Source: Dugong dugon (lineage: Eukaryota; Chordata; Mammalia; Sirenia; Dugongidae). From it: a DNA stretch of 64,000 nt. Position 1 is the stretch's first letter. Every line of letters starts with the position of its first letter. Below, in pieces: positions 25,599-37,670 of this stretch. A model generated the notes under the pieces. The model saw only the letters and a list, made by a program, of their open reading frames with translations, had not been told where the DNA came from and made no database searches. The stretch covers positions 23,492,501-23,556,500 of the forward strand of contig CM057469.1 in assembly GCA_030035585.1 (NCBI GenBank), written 5' to 3'. A program made the translations under genes and the position numbers.

Positions 25599-26072
25599 TT
25601 ATGAGCTCTGTCTCAACTGCTCTCCAGCCACCCAACTCCACAGAATAAAGAATAAAGGCTTTAAAAAAAAAACTAAGCAAATAATATGGCAATAATCTCT
25701 AGACATTATTAAGGCACCTTGAATATCAAAGTCATTTTTGGTTATAGAATACTGTTCAGCATAGGCAGCCTCTGGCTTGTTCAAACTTACATGGCACAAA
25801 AGACACTCATTTGGGTGGTGGGTGGTAGAGTTTTGTTCTACCCCTTCTGAATTATCTGCTTTATCTAAATTCAAAACCGGATGGGTCCTTCCATCATATA
25901 GCAATAGAGAATTGCTGAAGGGGGCAGAAGTCTTATCTGGGACTTTCCTCACTACACAGGCTGTTCTCTCACAAAATGGCCCTGGCACACTAAGAGGCTG
26001 TAGTGAAAAGAAGTGCATGCATAATACTAAGAAAATGCAGTGATCACGATAAGCGACAACTCCAGAGGTCAC
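25599..26072 (-). other. Open frame of 157 codons, no recognised product
   Basis: This is the longest open frame outside LINE DNA. The translation has no recognised domain. It has a cysteine- and histidine-containing middle (HHPNECLLCHVSLNK) and hydrophobic ends. There is no upstream promoter or splice evidence, and the same DNA also holds an 88-codon frame on the other strand. Most likely it is chance in intron DNA; an old processed pseudogene or an unrecognised repeat remains possible. Confidence 0.2.
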
Positions 26073-26229
26073 TGAACAACTGAGAACACTTTGATCTGAA
26101 TTCCTAAATTCTGTAGAAGTTTCTCTGAGGAAGCGACTTGACGTAGCCCCTTCTGGAAAAGATCAGCATTGCACTCCTTATGGTACAAAGATCAGATGGT
26201 ACAAATAGACTGCTCTACAGTGGAATCAA

Positions 26230-26911
26230 GAGTAGCCACAGAGTTTTGAAAAGATGGCTAAGCAGCAGAATTGCTTTGGAACTTCCCTGAATCCCCACAC
26301 AAAACCAGAGAGAACTAAGATATCAAAAACAAAGCTCATGGTAAAACATCTACAAAAACACTACATGTCCAATACCCCTACAAACCCCAAAATGCAAACA
26401 GGTTGGGACAAACCATTGACAGCTACAAAAACCTTGTGGTACCACATCAGTATAGGACGAAACAGAGAGAAACAACAGGAGAACTCCCCTAAAAACAGGA
26501 GAACCTCCAAATCAAAAACAAGTATTCCTGCAAAGTATGAGGGCCATTTGTGAGCTGAAGCTGACTGATTCACGGAAGAGAAGAAAATCTATAGGAAGTT
26601 CTGAGGGCTGGGAGCGGTTTGGGCTATATGAACTTTCAGTACTAACAGAAACTTTATTCTAGTACAAAGCTCTGCATTAAGAGAAAATGCTGGGAGTAGA
26701 ATGCAAATTTTGCAGGATAAACTCAGGACAAAGGAAATTGAAAATGCAGATAAAATGAAGGGGAGAAAGTCATAGAGTGGAGAGGACTTTTTAAATTTTT
26801 TTTAAATCATGGTGCAAAAGCAACAAAAGAGGAAGCTCTAGAGCAGTGAAGCTAGAAAACTATTCTGACACATCTCTTCTTCCTAAAAGTTCAGTAAAAT
26901 TAATTTCATGT
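26230..26911 (+). repeat. Probable old L1 5' UTR / ORF1-proximal relic
   Basis: The phrases gatggctaagcagcagaatt and gctttggaacttcc recall L1-type 5' UTRs, and the A-rich sense strand fits a plus-strand LINE continuing into the relic at 27429. I could not place it in a subfamily. A later L1 split it at 26911. Confidence 0.4.
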
Positions 26912-27419
26912 CTAATCTTTGGCTGAAGGATGAACCTCAGGAGTGACTTCAGTACTGAGTTAAAAGAGTGTCCAGGGGCCATACTCCCAGGGTTTCTCTG
27001 GTCTCTGTCAGGCCTACAAGCCTGTGCCCTACTCCCTTTTTTTCTGTGAATTTGGATTTTGTTCTACATTGTTCTCCCGCTCTGTTCAGGACCCTCTATT
27101 GTGATCCCTGCCAGGGCATTAGATAGGCTTACAGGGCCAACAATAACACACATGAGGGACGCACTTTATAGTTCAATCAAGTATAAGAGACTAATAGGCA
27201 AACTAGCCCAAAAGCAAAGATGACAAGGTAGGAAGGGACAGGAAAACTGGACGAATAGAAACAGGGAACCTGGGGTGGAGAAGGGGAGAGTATTGCCACA
27301 TTGTGGAGTTGGCAACCAATGTCACAAGACAATTTGTGTATTAACTGTTTAATGAGAAACTAATTTGCTCTGTAAACTTTCACCTAAATCACAATTAAAA
27401 AAAGACAAATAAAAAAATC
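26912..27419 (+). mobile_element. Twin-primed (5'-inverted) L1 insertion
   Basis: The first part (26912-27130) is L1 3' UTR in reverse: tgaacctcaggagtgacttc, then ggggccatactcccagggtt. The second part (about 27165-27419) is the terminal 3' UTR in forward orientation, ending gtaaactttcacctaaatc and an A-rich tail. The inverted part comes from just upstream of the forward part in the source L1, as twin priming predicts. The 9-bp repeat atttcatgt lies at 26903-26911 and 27420-27428. Confidence 0.82.
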
Positions 27420-27428
27420 ATTTCATGT

Positions 27429-29762
27429 AACAAATGTGCAAAAGAAAAATACTGTAGTGGAAAAGGATATGCCATTCAAACACGAGGCATACTAAAGTTG
27501 GTGTGGCTCTATTTATGATCAAAATAAACTTCAAGAAAAAGAATTATTAACAGAGCATCATTTCATAATGATAAAACCAGCAGAAAGACATAACAATCCT
27601 AAATATATGCAAACCTAATAAAAGAATTTCAAATACATGAATCAAAGAACTAGAAGGAAAAAGAAAACTATCATTATTAGATATTTTTCATACCACTTTC
27701 TTAGTAATTGAAAGAACTAAACAAAAAATATTACCAAAGATGCAGAAGATTTGAATAATATTTTCAACAAATTGATCTAGTTGGCATTAACAGAGCGCTA
27801 TAATCACAATGGCAGAACATACGAGAGCACATGAAATACTCATCAACACAGACCAGGGCCTGGGTCATAAAAAAAGGCAGGAATACAGCAAGGATGTTTG
27901 CCCTTCTCTATTCTCTTAAACACTAATGAAATTCCTATCCAGTTAATAAGGTAACTTTTTATTGTTTTAAGAGAGGATAAAGATTGGAGGGAAAAAAAAG
28001 TTGCTGTCACATAGTTGTATATATAGAAAACCCTATGGAATCTACAAACACAATAAAACAAAACCTACTAAAACCAAAAAGTGAATTTAGTAAGGTTATA
28101 AAACACAAGGTAAATATTAAGAACTTAATTGTGTATCTATAAAGTATTCGGAGACCACTGAAAAAATGACTTTTAAAGTAATATAATTTGTATTGCTATC
28201 ACAAAACCTCAAATACCTAAAAATAAGTTTAACAAAGAATGTGTGAAAACTATAAAGTGTTGCTGAGAGATATTTTAAAAAGCCTAAACAACTGAAAAGA
28301 TATACTGTATTCTTGGGGTGAAAGACTCAATACTGTTAAGATCAATTTGCCCCAAATTGTTCTATGGATTCAAAGCAATCCCAGTCTAAAGGTTTTTTGA
28401 AGAAACAAGCATATTGATTCTAAAATTTATGTGGAACTGCAAATCATCTAAAATAGCTGAAAATATTTAAGAAGAACTAGCTGATTTCAATAATTACTAT
28501 AAAGCTACAGTAATTAATACAATATGGTTATTAGAATAAGAATCCAAAAAAAGACACAGAAGTTCATTTGATTTTTGACAAAATGCCAAGTCAATTCAAT
28601 GGAAGAAGAAATCTTTTACAAAATGTTGTTGGAATAACTGGATTTCTGTATATAAAAAAAAATTATCCTTACCCGATACAAAAAAAAAAAAAAAAATTCA
28701 AGTAAAAGATAGAAACACAACTTCTAAAAGAAAATCGGAGGAAATCTTTACATTCTTGGGCCAGGCAAAGATTTCCTAGACAAGACACAAAAAGCACTAA
28801 CCATAGAAGAAAAAAGTTGACATACTGGACTTCAGTAAAATAAAAAGAATTTTGCTCCTCAAAAGACACCATTAAAGAAATGAGTAGGCAAGCCACAGGA
28901 AAAACTATTCTAGGAGAAATGCTTTCAATACATGTGTCTGACACAGGACACACTTAGAATATATAAAGAACTCTCCAAATTTATACTATAAAAAGACAAA
29001 CCACCAAATAAAAACTTAGGCAAACGTGAACATAGTAAACCCATGAACATGTGCCCAACACCATTACTCATCAAGGAAATATAAATTAAGACCACAATGA
29101 CATGCCATTTCACATCCACAGGAGTTTGCCTTCATCAAAAAGACTGATAATAACAAACGTGGGTGACGATATGGAGCAACCGGAATTCCCACACACTGCT
29201 TTTGAGAGTGTAAAATGCTAAGCCACTTTAGAGAAGTGTTTGATAGTTTCTTATAAAGTTAAACATATACCTAACCACCTGACCCAGCAAGCCTACTCCC
29301 CAGATATTAATTTCAAGAGAATTGAAAACACATGTGAATGTTGTACAGGAACGTTCACAGCAGCCTTGTTGATAATAACCCAAAACTGGAAGTCCAAATG
29401 TCTATCAACAGAAGAATGGATAAATAAACTATGATATACAAGTACAATGGAATACTACATAGCAATAAAAAGGAACTATTAATATATCAGCAAAATGGAT
29501 GAATCTCAACAACTATATAAGTGGAAGAAAACAGACTCAAAAGTATATATGCTATATGATTTCATGTATATGAAGTCCAAGTATATGCACAATTAATCTA
29601 TGTTGACAGAAAACAGAATAATGATTGTCACTTTGCAGAGGTGTGGGATAAATACATTGGGGCAACAAAAATGTTTTAAATTGTGGTTTAAATGGCAGTT
29701 ACTCATCAAACTGAACACTTCAGGGTTGTGCATTTTTATGGTGTATAAATTAGGTCTCAGTT
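27429..29762 (+). pseudogene. Old L1 3' half (ORF2 relic and 3' UTR)
   Basis: The plus strand follows the last part of an old mammalian L1. Landmarks are gcaatcccagtctaaaggtt, atttatgtggaactgcaaat, aagacacagaagttcatttg and the ORF2 C-terminal relic at 29240-29434, whose end EEWINKL matches the usual L1 sequence. A 3' UTR with actgaacacttcagggttg follows. Many stops and frameshifts make it dead. L1 ORF2 proteins are endonuclease plus reverse transcriptase; only traces of the C-terminal part can be read. Confidence 0.75.
29240..29434 (+). pseudogene. Old L1 ORF2 C-terminal relic
   Basis: An open stretch of 64 codons inside the old L1 at 27429-29762. It contains FTAALLIITQNWKSK and ends EEWINKL, the same positions as MAALFTIAKRWKQ and DEWINKL in the young L1 at 33235-33501. 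It is useful as an outgroup for that lineage. Confidence 0.7.
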
Positions 29763-29925
29763 AAGAAAGAAAGGAAGAATGAAAGTAAGACTAAGAGAGA
29801 AAGAAGGAAGGAAAGAAAAGGAGAGGAAAGTAAGAGGAAAGGGATTGCTATTGAGTTCTTAGGGAAAAGAAAGGTATGAGAAGAAAAAACAAAAAGAAAA
29901 ACCAAGGAACAAAATAACAGCCCTA
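29763..29925 (+). repeat. Purine-rich (GGAA/GAAA) tract at an L1 tail
   Basis: About 160 bases of mainly A and G (gaaggaaggaaagaaaagga) follow directly after the L1 end. This is most likely an expanded poly(A) tail. Confidence 0.8.
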
Positions 29926-29936
29926 AAGACCAGTGA

Positions 29937-30140
29937 AGGAGCCCTGGTGGCACAACGGTTAAAGTGCTTGGCTGCTAACTGGAAGATCGGCAGTTTAAAC
30001 CCTCCAGCTGCTCCACAGGAGAAAGATGTGGCAGTCTGCTTCCATAGAGATTACGGCCTTGGAAAACCTTACTGGGCAGTTCTGCTCTGTCCTACAGGGT
30101 CTCTATAAGTCACAGTGGACTCATCAGCAATGGGTTTAAA
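29937..30140 (+). repeat. AfroSINE (type C)
   Basis: A complete copy starting aggagccctggtggcacaac. The linker has ggagaaagatgtggcagtct. An imperfect duplication, taaagaccag/taaagaccaa, lies on both sides. Confidence 0.88.
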
Positions 30141-32470
30141 GACCAACGAGAACATGCCAGAAAGACATGTCTCCAGAACACATTAATAACACAGTTGAAT
30201 ATTTTTTTAAATGCTAAAAGAAACTAATAAAATGATAGAGGTTATGAAAAGAAAACAACATAAATTCAATTTAGAAGAACTCAGAAATGAGGTGATAGAA
30301 CTTAGTAAAGAACCTGACATTTTAAACGCACATTTCACACATGAACACTGAACAAAAAGTAATATAAGATTTAATAAGTACAACTGATAATGTCTTAATA
30401 TAAATATAAGATGAAATAAAATAAAAAAATTAAAAATCAAAGGAAAAAAAAAGATATGAAAGTTACAAGCACATCAAAAAACCAAATCTGTTGCTGTTGA
30501 GTCGAAGTATAGGAGATAAGAAAAGGAATTCCAACATGTGCATTATAGAAGTCCCCACAGAAGAATATCAAAGCAAAGGAACAGAATATATATTAAAAAA
30601 TGACTGAAGAAAATTTTTCTGAAATAAGTACATAAAAATATTAAAAAAAAAAAAAAACACATTGAAAAGGTATGCCAATGACCAACACTGACACATATTC
30701 TAGTAAAACTACTATATTAAAAATTTATATACATTAAGAAAAAAAGAAAAAAAAATTTTGGTCATCCATGCAAAAAGACCAAGTTCCTTATAAAGAAAAG
30801 AATCTTACTATCATCAGACATTTAGACCACAATATTTTATGTCAGAAGACAATGGAGTAACATATTCAAGATACTAAAGATAGAAAATATAAGCCAAGTA
30901 TTTCATATCTAACTAAACCAACTTTCAAGTATAAAAGCCACAGATAAACTGTTTTCAAGATAAAAGAACTCAAGAAATAATATTCCTAGGATGAACTATT
31001 GAGAAATCTACTAAAGAATGAGCTTCAGAAAATCAAGATGGCAGAAGAGACACTGACATAAGGATTGGTAAATCAGGATTCTCAACATGGGAAAAAGGAT
31101 ATAGAATGTTGACTTCACAGTAAAAACTCTGCCTTAAATTTGAATTGAAACTACTAGTATGGACTAACAATATATTTTAATTTTAATTCTATCCACTGAG
31201 AAGTCTGGACACCATACTAAGTCAATAGCAAGAAACAATACTGGAACCCAGGTTGCGATCTCCAAAGACCGTTCCAAACAAAGGCCAAGTGCTGCCTGGA
31301 GAAATGGCTCCATCCAAGAACATGGAGTGTCTGACCACAGAAGTCAGCATGGAAGGTCATGTCAAAAGAACTCAGAAGTGAACTTAAAGATGGAACATTT
31401 TGTATGTCAGTAAGAATAATAACTATAAAAGACTGAAACACATAAAAATATGTTTAAATCCATAAGCTCATTATAACGCTGAAGAAAAAAAAAGATTTGG
31501 TTATTCTTGAAGGATGCTAGAGAACCACCTCAATATTTTGAAAACTGATAAACTAAGGGAATCAAGAATCATGTACTAACTATGCATTTTCTATATGAGC
31601 CATATCATTGAATAACTCTATGGTAAATGAAGGAATTGTTCTTTAACAAAAATGTATTTCACTTAATAACTGAAAAAATTATAAAAAACACCACCATTTC
31701 ATAATTCCTGGGGAATAACATATCTAGACACTGATTGGTAAAAGTTGGTAACATCAACAAAATAGACAGCTAAGCATTATGTGCTTCCTCTTGGTAGAAC
31801 ACAATACCACCTATGAAGTAATTTTGCCAAAATAATCAAAGTCAATTTGATCAAGCACCCACATCTAACTACCAATGTGCAGGAAATACAGGACCAAGGA
31901 CAATGTTCCACTACATCACTGGGATAGAATCAGGAAAATCCAGACTGTGGAGGAACCCTACAGGACAAATGATTTCATTTCTGCAAAAAATAAATTTTAA
32001 GAGGAAAAATGTGTGGAGGGGAACCTATTAAAGAGAGATTAAGAGATATTTAATTATAATGGTTGGAATTTATATCCTATTTCAAAGACACTGTAACAAA
32101 AGTAAAAGCATTAAATGTAAAGGAGAGAATTGGAATTCTGAACACTGACTGGATAGTTGGTGATATTAACATATTATTATTTTTAGGAGAGAGATTTGTT
32201 TCGGTTATGTTTTTTAAAAAGAATATTCTTGAATAGGCAAATGCACAGAGACCAAAGTTAACACTGGTTGCTAGGGGTGGCAGGGAGGAGGAAAGGGGGA
32301 GTCATTGCTTAGGAGGTACTGAGCTTCTGTTAAGGGTGATGGAAAAATTTACAATGGATAGTGGTGATGGTTGCACAATATGATGAACGTAATTAATGTC
32401 ACTGAATTGCACATGCAAAAAATGTTGAAATGGCAAATATTTTGTTACATATTACCACAATTTAAAAAAA
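30141..32470 (+). pseudogene. HAL1-like / old L1 ORF1-type relic
   Basis: The first part can be read as a coiled coil (short runs such as KETNKMIEVMKRK). Around 30780-30990 there is a stretch like the C-terminal domain of L1 ORF1 (phrases such as agtatttcatatctaactaa and aactgttttcaagataaaag). No ORF2 is seen. The 3' end is gtggtgatggttgcacaata, tcactgaattgcacatgc and an A run, as in HAL1 and L1M tails. HAL1 elements carry only ORF1 and depend on L1. The frame is fully broken. A plain L1M copy with an internal deletion is the alternative. Confidence 0.55.
30478..30506 (-). repeat. AfroSINE tail fragment
   Basis: About 29 bases (aaccaaatctgttgctgttg) match the SINE tail only. Confidence 0.5.
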
Positions 32471-32510
32471 AAAGTATCCTTTAGAGATACATACTAAAAT
32501 ACATATGATG

Positions 32511-33648
32511 GACCAATGGAACAGAACTGAGAACCCAGATGTAAATCCATCCACCTACGGTCGCCTGATCTTCGACAAGGGCCCAAAGTCCATCAAATGG
32601 GGAAAAGATACTCTTTTTAACAGGTGCCGCTGGTAAAACTGGATATCCATCTGCAAAAAAATGAAACAGGACCCATACCTAACACCGTATACAAAAACTA
32701 CTTCAAAATGGATCAAAGACCTGAATATAAAGCCTAAAACTATGAAGTTAATAGAAGAAAACATAGGACCAACACTACATGCCTTAATACACGGCATTAA
32801 CAGGATATAAACCATAACCATCAATGCACAAACCCCAACAGATAAGCTAGATAACTGGGATCTTCTAAAAATCAAACACCTATGCTCTTCAAAAGACTTC
32901 ACCGAAAGAGTAAAAAGAGAACCTACAGACTGGGAAAAAATTTTTGGACAGTACAAGTCAGACAAAGGTCTTATCTCCATAATCTACAAGAAACTCCAAC
33001 ACCTCTACAACAAAAAGACAAATAATCCTATTAAAAAATGGGCAAAGGAAACGAACAGACACTTCACCAAAGAAGACATTCAAATGGCCAACAGACACAT
33101 GAGGAAATGCTCGCGATCACTAGCCATTAGAGAAATGCAAATTAAAACCACAATGAGATACCATCTCACCCCCGGCATTACTGGCACGAATCAAAAACAC
33201 TGGAAATAACAAATGTTGGAGGGGCTGCAGGGAGATGGGAACTCTTATGCACTGCTGGTGGGAATGCAAAATGATACAACCATTTTGGAAAATGATATGG
33301 CGCTTCCTCAGAAAGCTAGAAATAGACATACCATTCGATCCAGCAATCCCACTCCTAGGAATATATCCTAGAGAAATAAGAGTCGTCACTCAAATAGACA
33401 TATGCACACCTATGTTCATGGCTGCATTGTTCACAATAGCAAAACGATGGAAACAGCCTAGATGCCCATCAACAGATGAATGGATAAACAAACTATGGTA
33501 GATACACACAATGGAGTACTATGCAACGAGAAAGAACAACAATGAATCTGTGAAGCATCTCATAACATGGATGAAACTGGAGGACATTATGCTGAGTGAA
33601 ATAAGTCAATCAGAAAAGGACGAATATTGTATGAGACCTCTATTGTAA
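32511..33648 (+). pseudogene. L1 ORF2 C-terminal segment, broken
   Basis: This codes for the end of the L1 ORF2 protein, including the cysteine-bearing segment MHCWWECKMIQPFWK that follows the reverse transcriptase. A premature TAG at 33499-33501 sits where the minus-strand copy has a Tyr codon; the family stop is the TAA at 33646-33648. Further stops, for example after NRCRW, and a frame change near 33210 break it. With no endonuclease or polymerase domain it cannot be active. Confidence 0.85.
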
Positions 33649-34458
33649 AAACCCATGAAAAAGTTCATACACAAAATGTAACAATCTTTGTTGGTTACCA
33701 GGGATGGGAGGGGTGGGGGGGAAATACTAAATAGGCAATAGATAAGTGGTATCTTGGGTGAAGGGTGAGACAGTACACAATACGGGGGAAACTAGCATAA
33801 CCTGTACAAGGAAGGGTCATGGAAGCCCCATAGACACATCCAAACTCCCTGAAGGACTGAAGTGCTGGGCAGAGGGCTGTGGGGACCATGGTCTCGGGGA
33901 ACTTCTAGCTCAGTTGGCATGACATGGCTTGTAGGGACAATGCTCTACATTCTGCCTTGGTGAGTAGTGTCTGGGGTCTTGAAAGCCTGTGGCCGGCCAT
34001 CTGGGATGCTCCACTGGTCTCATCCCTTCGGGAGCAGGGGAGAATGAAGACAGCAGGATACGAGGAAAAGATTAGTCCAAAGGACTAACTGTCCACAGCT
34101 ACTGGGGCCTCCACTGGACTGAGTCCAGTGCAGCTGGATGGTGCCTGGCTGCTAGTGCTGATGGCTCTGACCGGGATCATGGCAGGGGGTTCTGAACAGA
34201 GCTGGAGAAGGATGTAGAGTATAATTCTAACTCACAAAAAAAAGACCAGATTTGCTGGCCTAAAGGAGACTGGAGAAACCTCGAGAGTATGGCCCCCAGA
34301 CACCCTTTTAGCTCAGTGGTGAAGTAACCTCTGAGGTTCGCTGTTCAGCCTTGGAGTGGACAGCCCCGTAAAACCAAATGAGACTAACGAGGTACAGTAG
34401 TCCAGTGACAAGGGCCAGAAGGCAGAAGGGGACAAGGAAGCCAGTGATAGGGAACCCA

Positions 34459-34833
34459 AAGTTGAGTAAGGATATTGTTGATGTGTTGTGAGATTGTTGA
34501 CCATTGTCATAGGGCAACATTTGTAGTAACTGTTAAATGAGAAACTATTTTGTTCTGTAAGCCTTCATCTTAAGTGAGAGTGGCAGCACGGTTGGAAGAG
34601 TGTAGGCAATGTCACCGAACTGTGTATGTAGAGATTTTTGAAACGGTGTATCTTCAGCTATGTGTATTTTCACCAAAAAAAAAAAAAAAAAAAAAAAAAA
34701 GGTTGAGAATTTAGAGGGTTAATATGTTGTGGGGTTGTTAACCAATGTCATAAAACAACATGTGTACTATTGTTTCATGAGAAACTATTTGTTCTGTAAG
34801 CCTTCACCTGAAGTACAATAAAATATAAAAAAT
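34459..34833 (+). repeat. Mosaic L1 3' UTR (tail A, L1M-like module, tail B)
   Basis: Tail A (34459-34575) and tail B (34701-34819) are related to each other; both have tgagaaactatt, gttctgtaagccttca and a ccattgtcat or ccaatgtcat core. Between them lie a 99-bp module (34576-34674) resembling the 3' end of an older L1 family and a 26-base A run (34675-34700). Confidence 0.85.
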
Positions 34834-36004
34834 AAAATACATATGATGAAATTATTTCTTTTGAGGATTTCCTTCAAAACTAATATGATGGGGCAAGTGA
34901 ATAGAGGTATAGATGAAACCAAACTGATTACAAATTGATAATTGTTGAAGCTGGATGATAGGTTCATGGGGGATCATTATACTCTTCTGTTTATCTCTGA
35001 ACATGTTTTAACTTTTCCACAATAAAAGAAACATTTTTTTAAAAAGCCCAAAGGCACACATATTCACAAGATTAGTACAAGGAAGTAATGGCTGTAAAGA
35101 TCTTTTATAATTATATTCTAGAAATATTTTTTAAAAGCTAGAACATTGTTTGAAAGACCTTTAGTGGATAGTGCTTTTGACTATGAGTTATGTTCCACAG
35201 ATAAAAATAGACAGCTTTTGATTTCCTTATTTGAAAAGGGGCCACACCACAAACTGAGAATTATATTCTTTTAAACTTCTCATCTGTGTTTAAGGCAATT
35301 CTCCATTTGGGAACCGTGCACATAAAGAATGACTCAAACTTGGTTTTTATTACTACCAAAGAGGTGTCAGCAATTATCCTAAAATAACATTTTCTCATTA
35401 CAAGTTATGATCTATATGAAGAAGCATGTTCCTTGCAGATGAACAATTATTTAAATATCATATTGTCTTTTTTCTACTATCAGGTACTTCTTATCTATGA
35501 ACAGGTTTTATCCCTAAGTCAGTATACATAAAACCTTGAATTTAAGCCTAAACATTTTGGCAGCATGTCCTCTGCTGAAGTCCGAGAAGAGAGCATTACA
35601 GCTTTCATTTAATTCATTGGTGAGCAGGTAGTATGTATCTGCCGGGCACTATGAATGACGGGGCAAAGGAAAAAGGTAATCTTTATTCATTTTCTTACTT
35701 GAAGAACATTCTATTGGGTTAACAAACAAAAGACTCAAGGCACTGAACAGAAGCAACTGGCCATGGTATGCCTCATATTTACAGGCTCTCAGACATTTAC
35801 TGGTGCTCCTAGACTGTGAACGTCCTCTACTTCACTACTAACAAATATTAGCTTTAAATGTTTGTGGCCATCTTTAGAAAATAAGCATCTCCCAGTAGTT
35901 ATTCTTTAATAACCTGAGGCATATATAAAACTATACAAGAGAGGATTTTTGATATCTGGTAGGGTGCTTCAGAAATGATTCCAGTTTTAGAAAAGAGAAA
36001 GTAT

Positions 36005-36150
36005 GGGTGAGTAATCTGGCTAACTAAAAAACTGGAAGTTCCAATCTACCAGGCACTCCTTGGAAGCCCTATGGGGTAGTTCTACTCTGTCCTGCAGGGG
36101 GTCACTATGACGCATAACAAACTCATGGCAATGGGTTTGGTTTTATCTTT
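36005..36150 (+). repeat. AfroSINE, 5'-truncated (type A)
   Basis: It begins in the middle of the head and runs through atctaccaggcactccttgg, gtagttctactctgtcctgc and atggcaatgggtttgg. Confidence 0.8.
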
Positions 36151-36253
36151 TGTAATCTAAAGATGGCCTGATCTCCAGAGTCATCAGCAGTTTTATTTTA
36201 CTTTTTATTAACTGATTTTAGGGCGTTTCCACTCCAGTTAGAATAGTGTTCTC

Positions 36254-36512
36254 GTTAGCTGCCATTGAGTCCATTCCGCTTCATGGTAACTTAACGTACA
36301 ACATAACAAAATGTTCTCCATCATCCTCACAACTGCTGGCTTGTTTGAATCTGTCATTGTAGCTATTGTGCCAAATCCTCTCACCGAGGGTTTTCCTTGC
36401 CTTTGCTGGCCCTCTACTTCGACAAACATGATGTTGCCCTCCAGCAACTGATCTCTCCTAAGCCCATGTCCAAAGCAAGCAAGCTGGACAATGTTCTGTT
36501 GTGATCATTAAG
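36254..36512 (-). repeat. RTE-type LINE 3' end (left part of the L1 target)
   Basis: The reverse complement reads as the last part of the afrotherian RTE reading frame: a short coding relic with tttggacatgggcttagg and gatcagttgctggagggcaa, then the shared SINE/RTE end. The final bases before the L1 (gtgatcattaag) resemble gtgatccataag on the other side of the L1 at 44878, so one repeat was split. Confidence 0.7.
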
Positions 36513-36522
36513 TTTTTTTTTT

Positions 36523-36868
36523 AATTGTACTTCACGTGAAGGCTGACAGAACAAATAGTTTCTCATGAAACAGTAGTACACATATGGTTTTATGACATTG
36601 GTTAACAACCCCACAACATGTCAACCCTCTAACTTCTCAACCTTTTTTTCTGGTGAAAATACATATAGCCAAAGACACACCATTTCAAAAATTTCTATAT
36701 GCACAGTTCAGTGACATTGACTATGCTCTTCCAGTTGTGCTGCTATTGTCACTTAAGATGAAGGCTTACAGAACAAAATAGTTTCTCATTTAACAGTTAC
36801 TACACATGTTCCCGAATGACAATGGGTAACAATCTCACAACACATCAACAATACCCTTACTCAACCTT
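36523..36868 (-). repeat. Mosaic L1 3' UTR, second copy
   Basis: In L1 sense the order is tail A (36751-36868), an L1M-like module (36650-36750), a short A run (36643-36649) and tail B (36523-36641). This is the same order as at 34459-34833, so the structure existed before these two copies inserted. Confidence 0.85.
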
Positions 36869-37670
36869 GGTTTCCCTATCACCACCTTCCTTGTCTCCTT
36901 CTGCCTTCTGGCCCTTGTCACTGGACTACTGTACCTCATTAGTCCCATTTGGTTTTACGGGGCTGTCCAATCCCCGGCTAAACGGTGAACCGCGGAAATA
37001 ACTTTACCACTGAGCTAAAAGGGTGTCTGGGGGCCATACTCTCGGGGTTTCTCCAGTCTCCTTTAGGCCAGTAAATATGGTCTTTTTTTTTTTTGAGTTA
37101 GAATTATGTTCTACATCCTTCTCCAGCTCTGTCCAGAACCCTCTGTTGTGATCCTGGTCAGAGCAGCCAGTGGTGGTAGCAGGGCACCACCTACTTGTAC
37201 TGGACTCAGGCCTTCATAGCTGTGGACCTTTAGTCCTTTGGACTAATCTTTTCCTCGTATCCTGCTGTCTTCATTCTCCCTTGCTCCCGAAGGGATGAGA
37301 CCAGTGGAGCATCCCAGATGGCCGGCCACAGGCTTTCAAGACCCCAGACACTACTCACCAAGGCAGAATGTAGAGCATTGTCCCTACAAGCCGTGTCATG
37401 CCAACTGAGCTAGAAGTTCCCCGAGACCATGGTCCCCACAGCCCTCCGCCCAGCACTTCAGTCCTTCAGGGAGTTTGGATGTGTCTATGGGGCTTCCATG
37501 ACCCTTCCTTGTACAGGTTGTGCTAGTTTCCCCCGTATTGTGTACTGTCTCACCCTTCACCCAAGATACCACTTATCTATTGCCTGTTTAGTATTTCCCC
37601 CCCCACCCCTCCCATCCCTGGTAACCAACAAAGATTGTTACATTTTGTGTATGAACTTTTTCATGGGTTT

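Larger units (their letters stand above)
32511..34833 (+). mobile_element. Young 5'-truncated L1 with 15-bp target-site duplication
   Basis: The element starts inside the ORF2 C-terminal part and runs through the 3' UTR to an A-rich end. It is flanked by the perfect repeat aaaatacatatgatg at 32496-32510 and 34834-34848. The junction implies cleavage at TTTT/AG on the bottom strand, as the L1 endonuclease prefers. The sequence is very close to the minus-strand L1 at 36513-44877, so both come from one recent subfamily. Its 3' UTR has the mosaic structure described separately, with AATAAA at 34817-34822. Confidence 0.93.
32471..35045 (+). repeat. Old L1ME-type 3' UTR, split by a younger L1
   Basis: Bases 32471-32510 (agtatcctttagagatacat) and 34849-35045 (attgttgaagctggatgata, then ttccacaataaaag) join into one L1M-type tail when the insertion at 32511-34833 and one copy of its duplication are removed. 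Confidence 0.75.
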
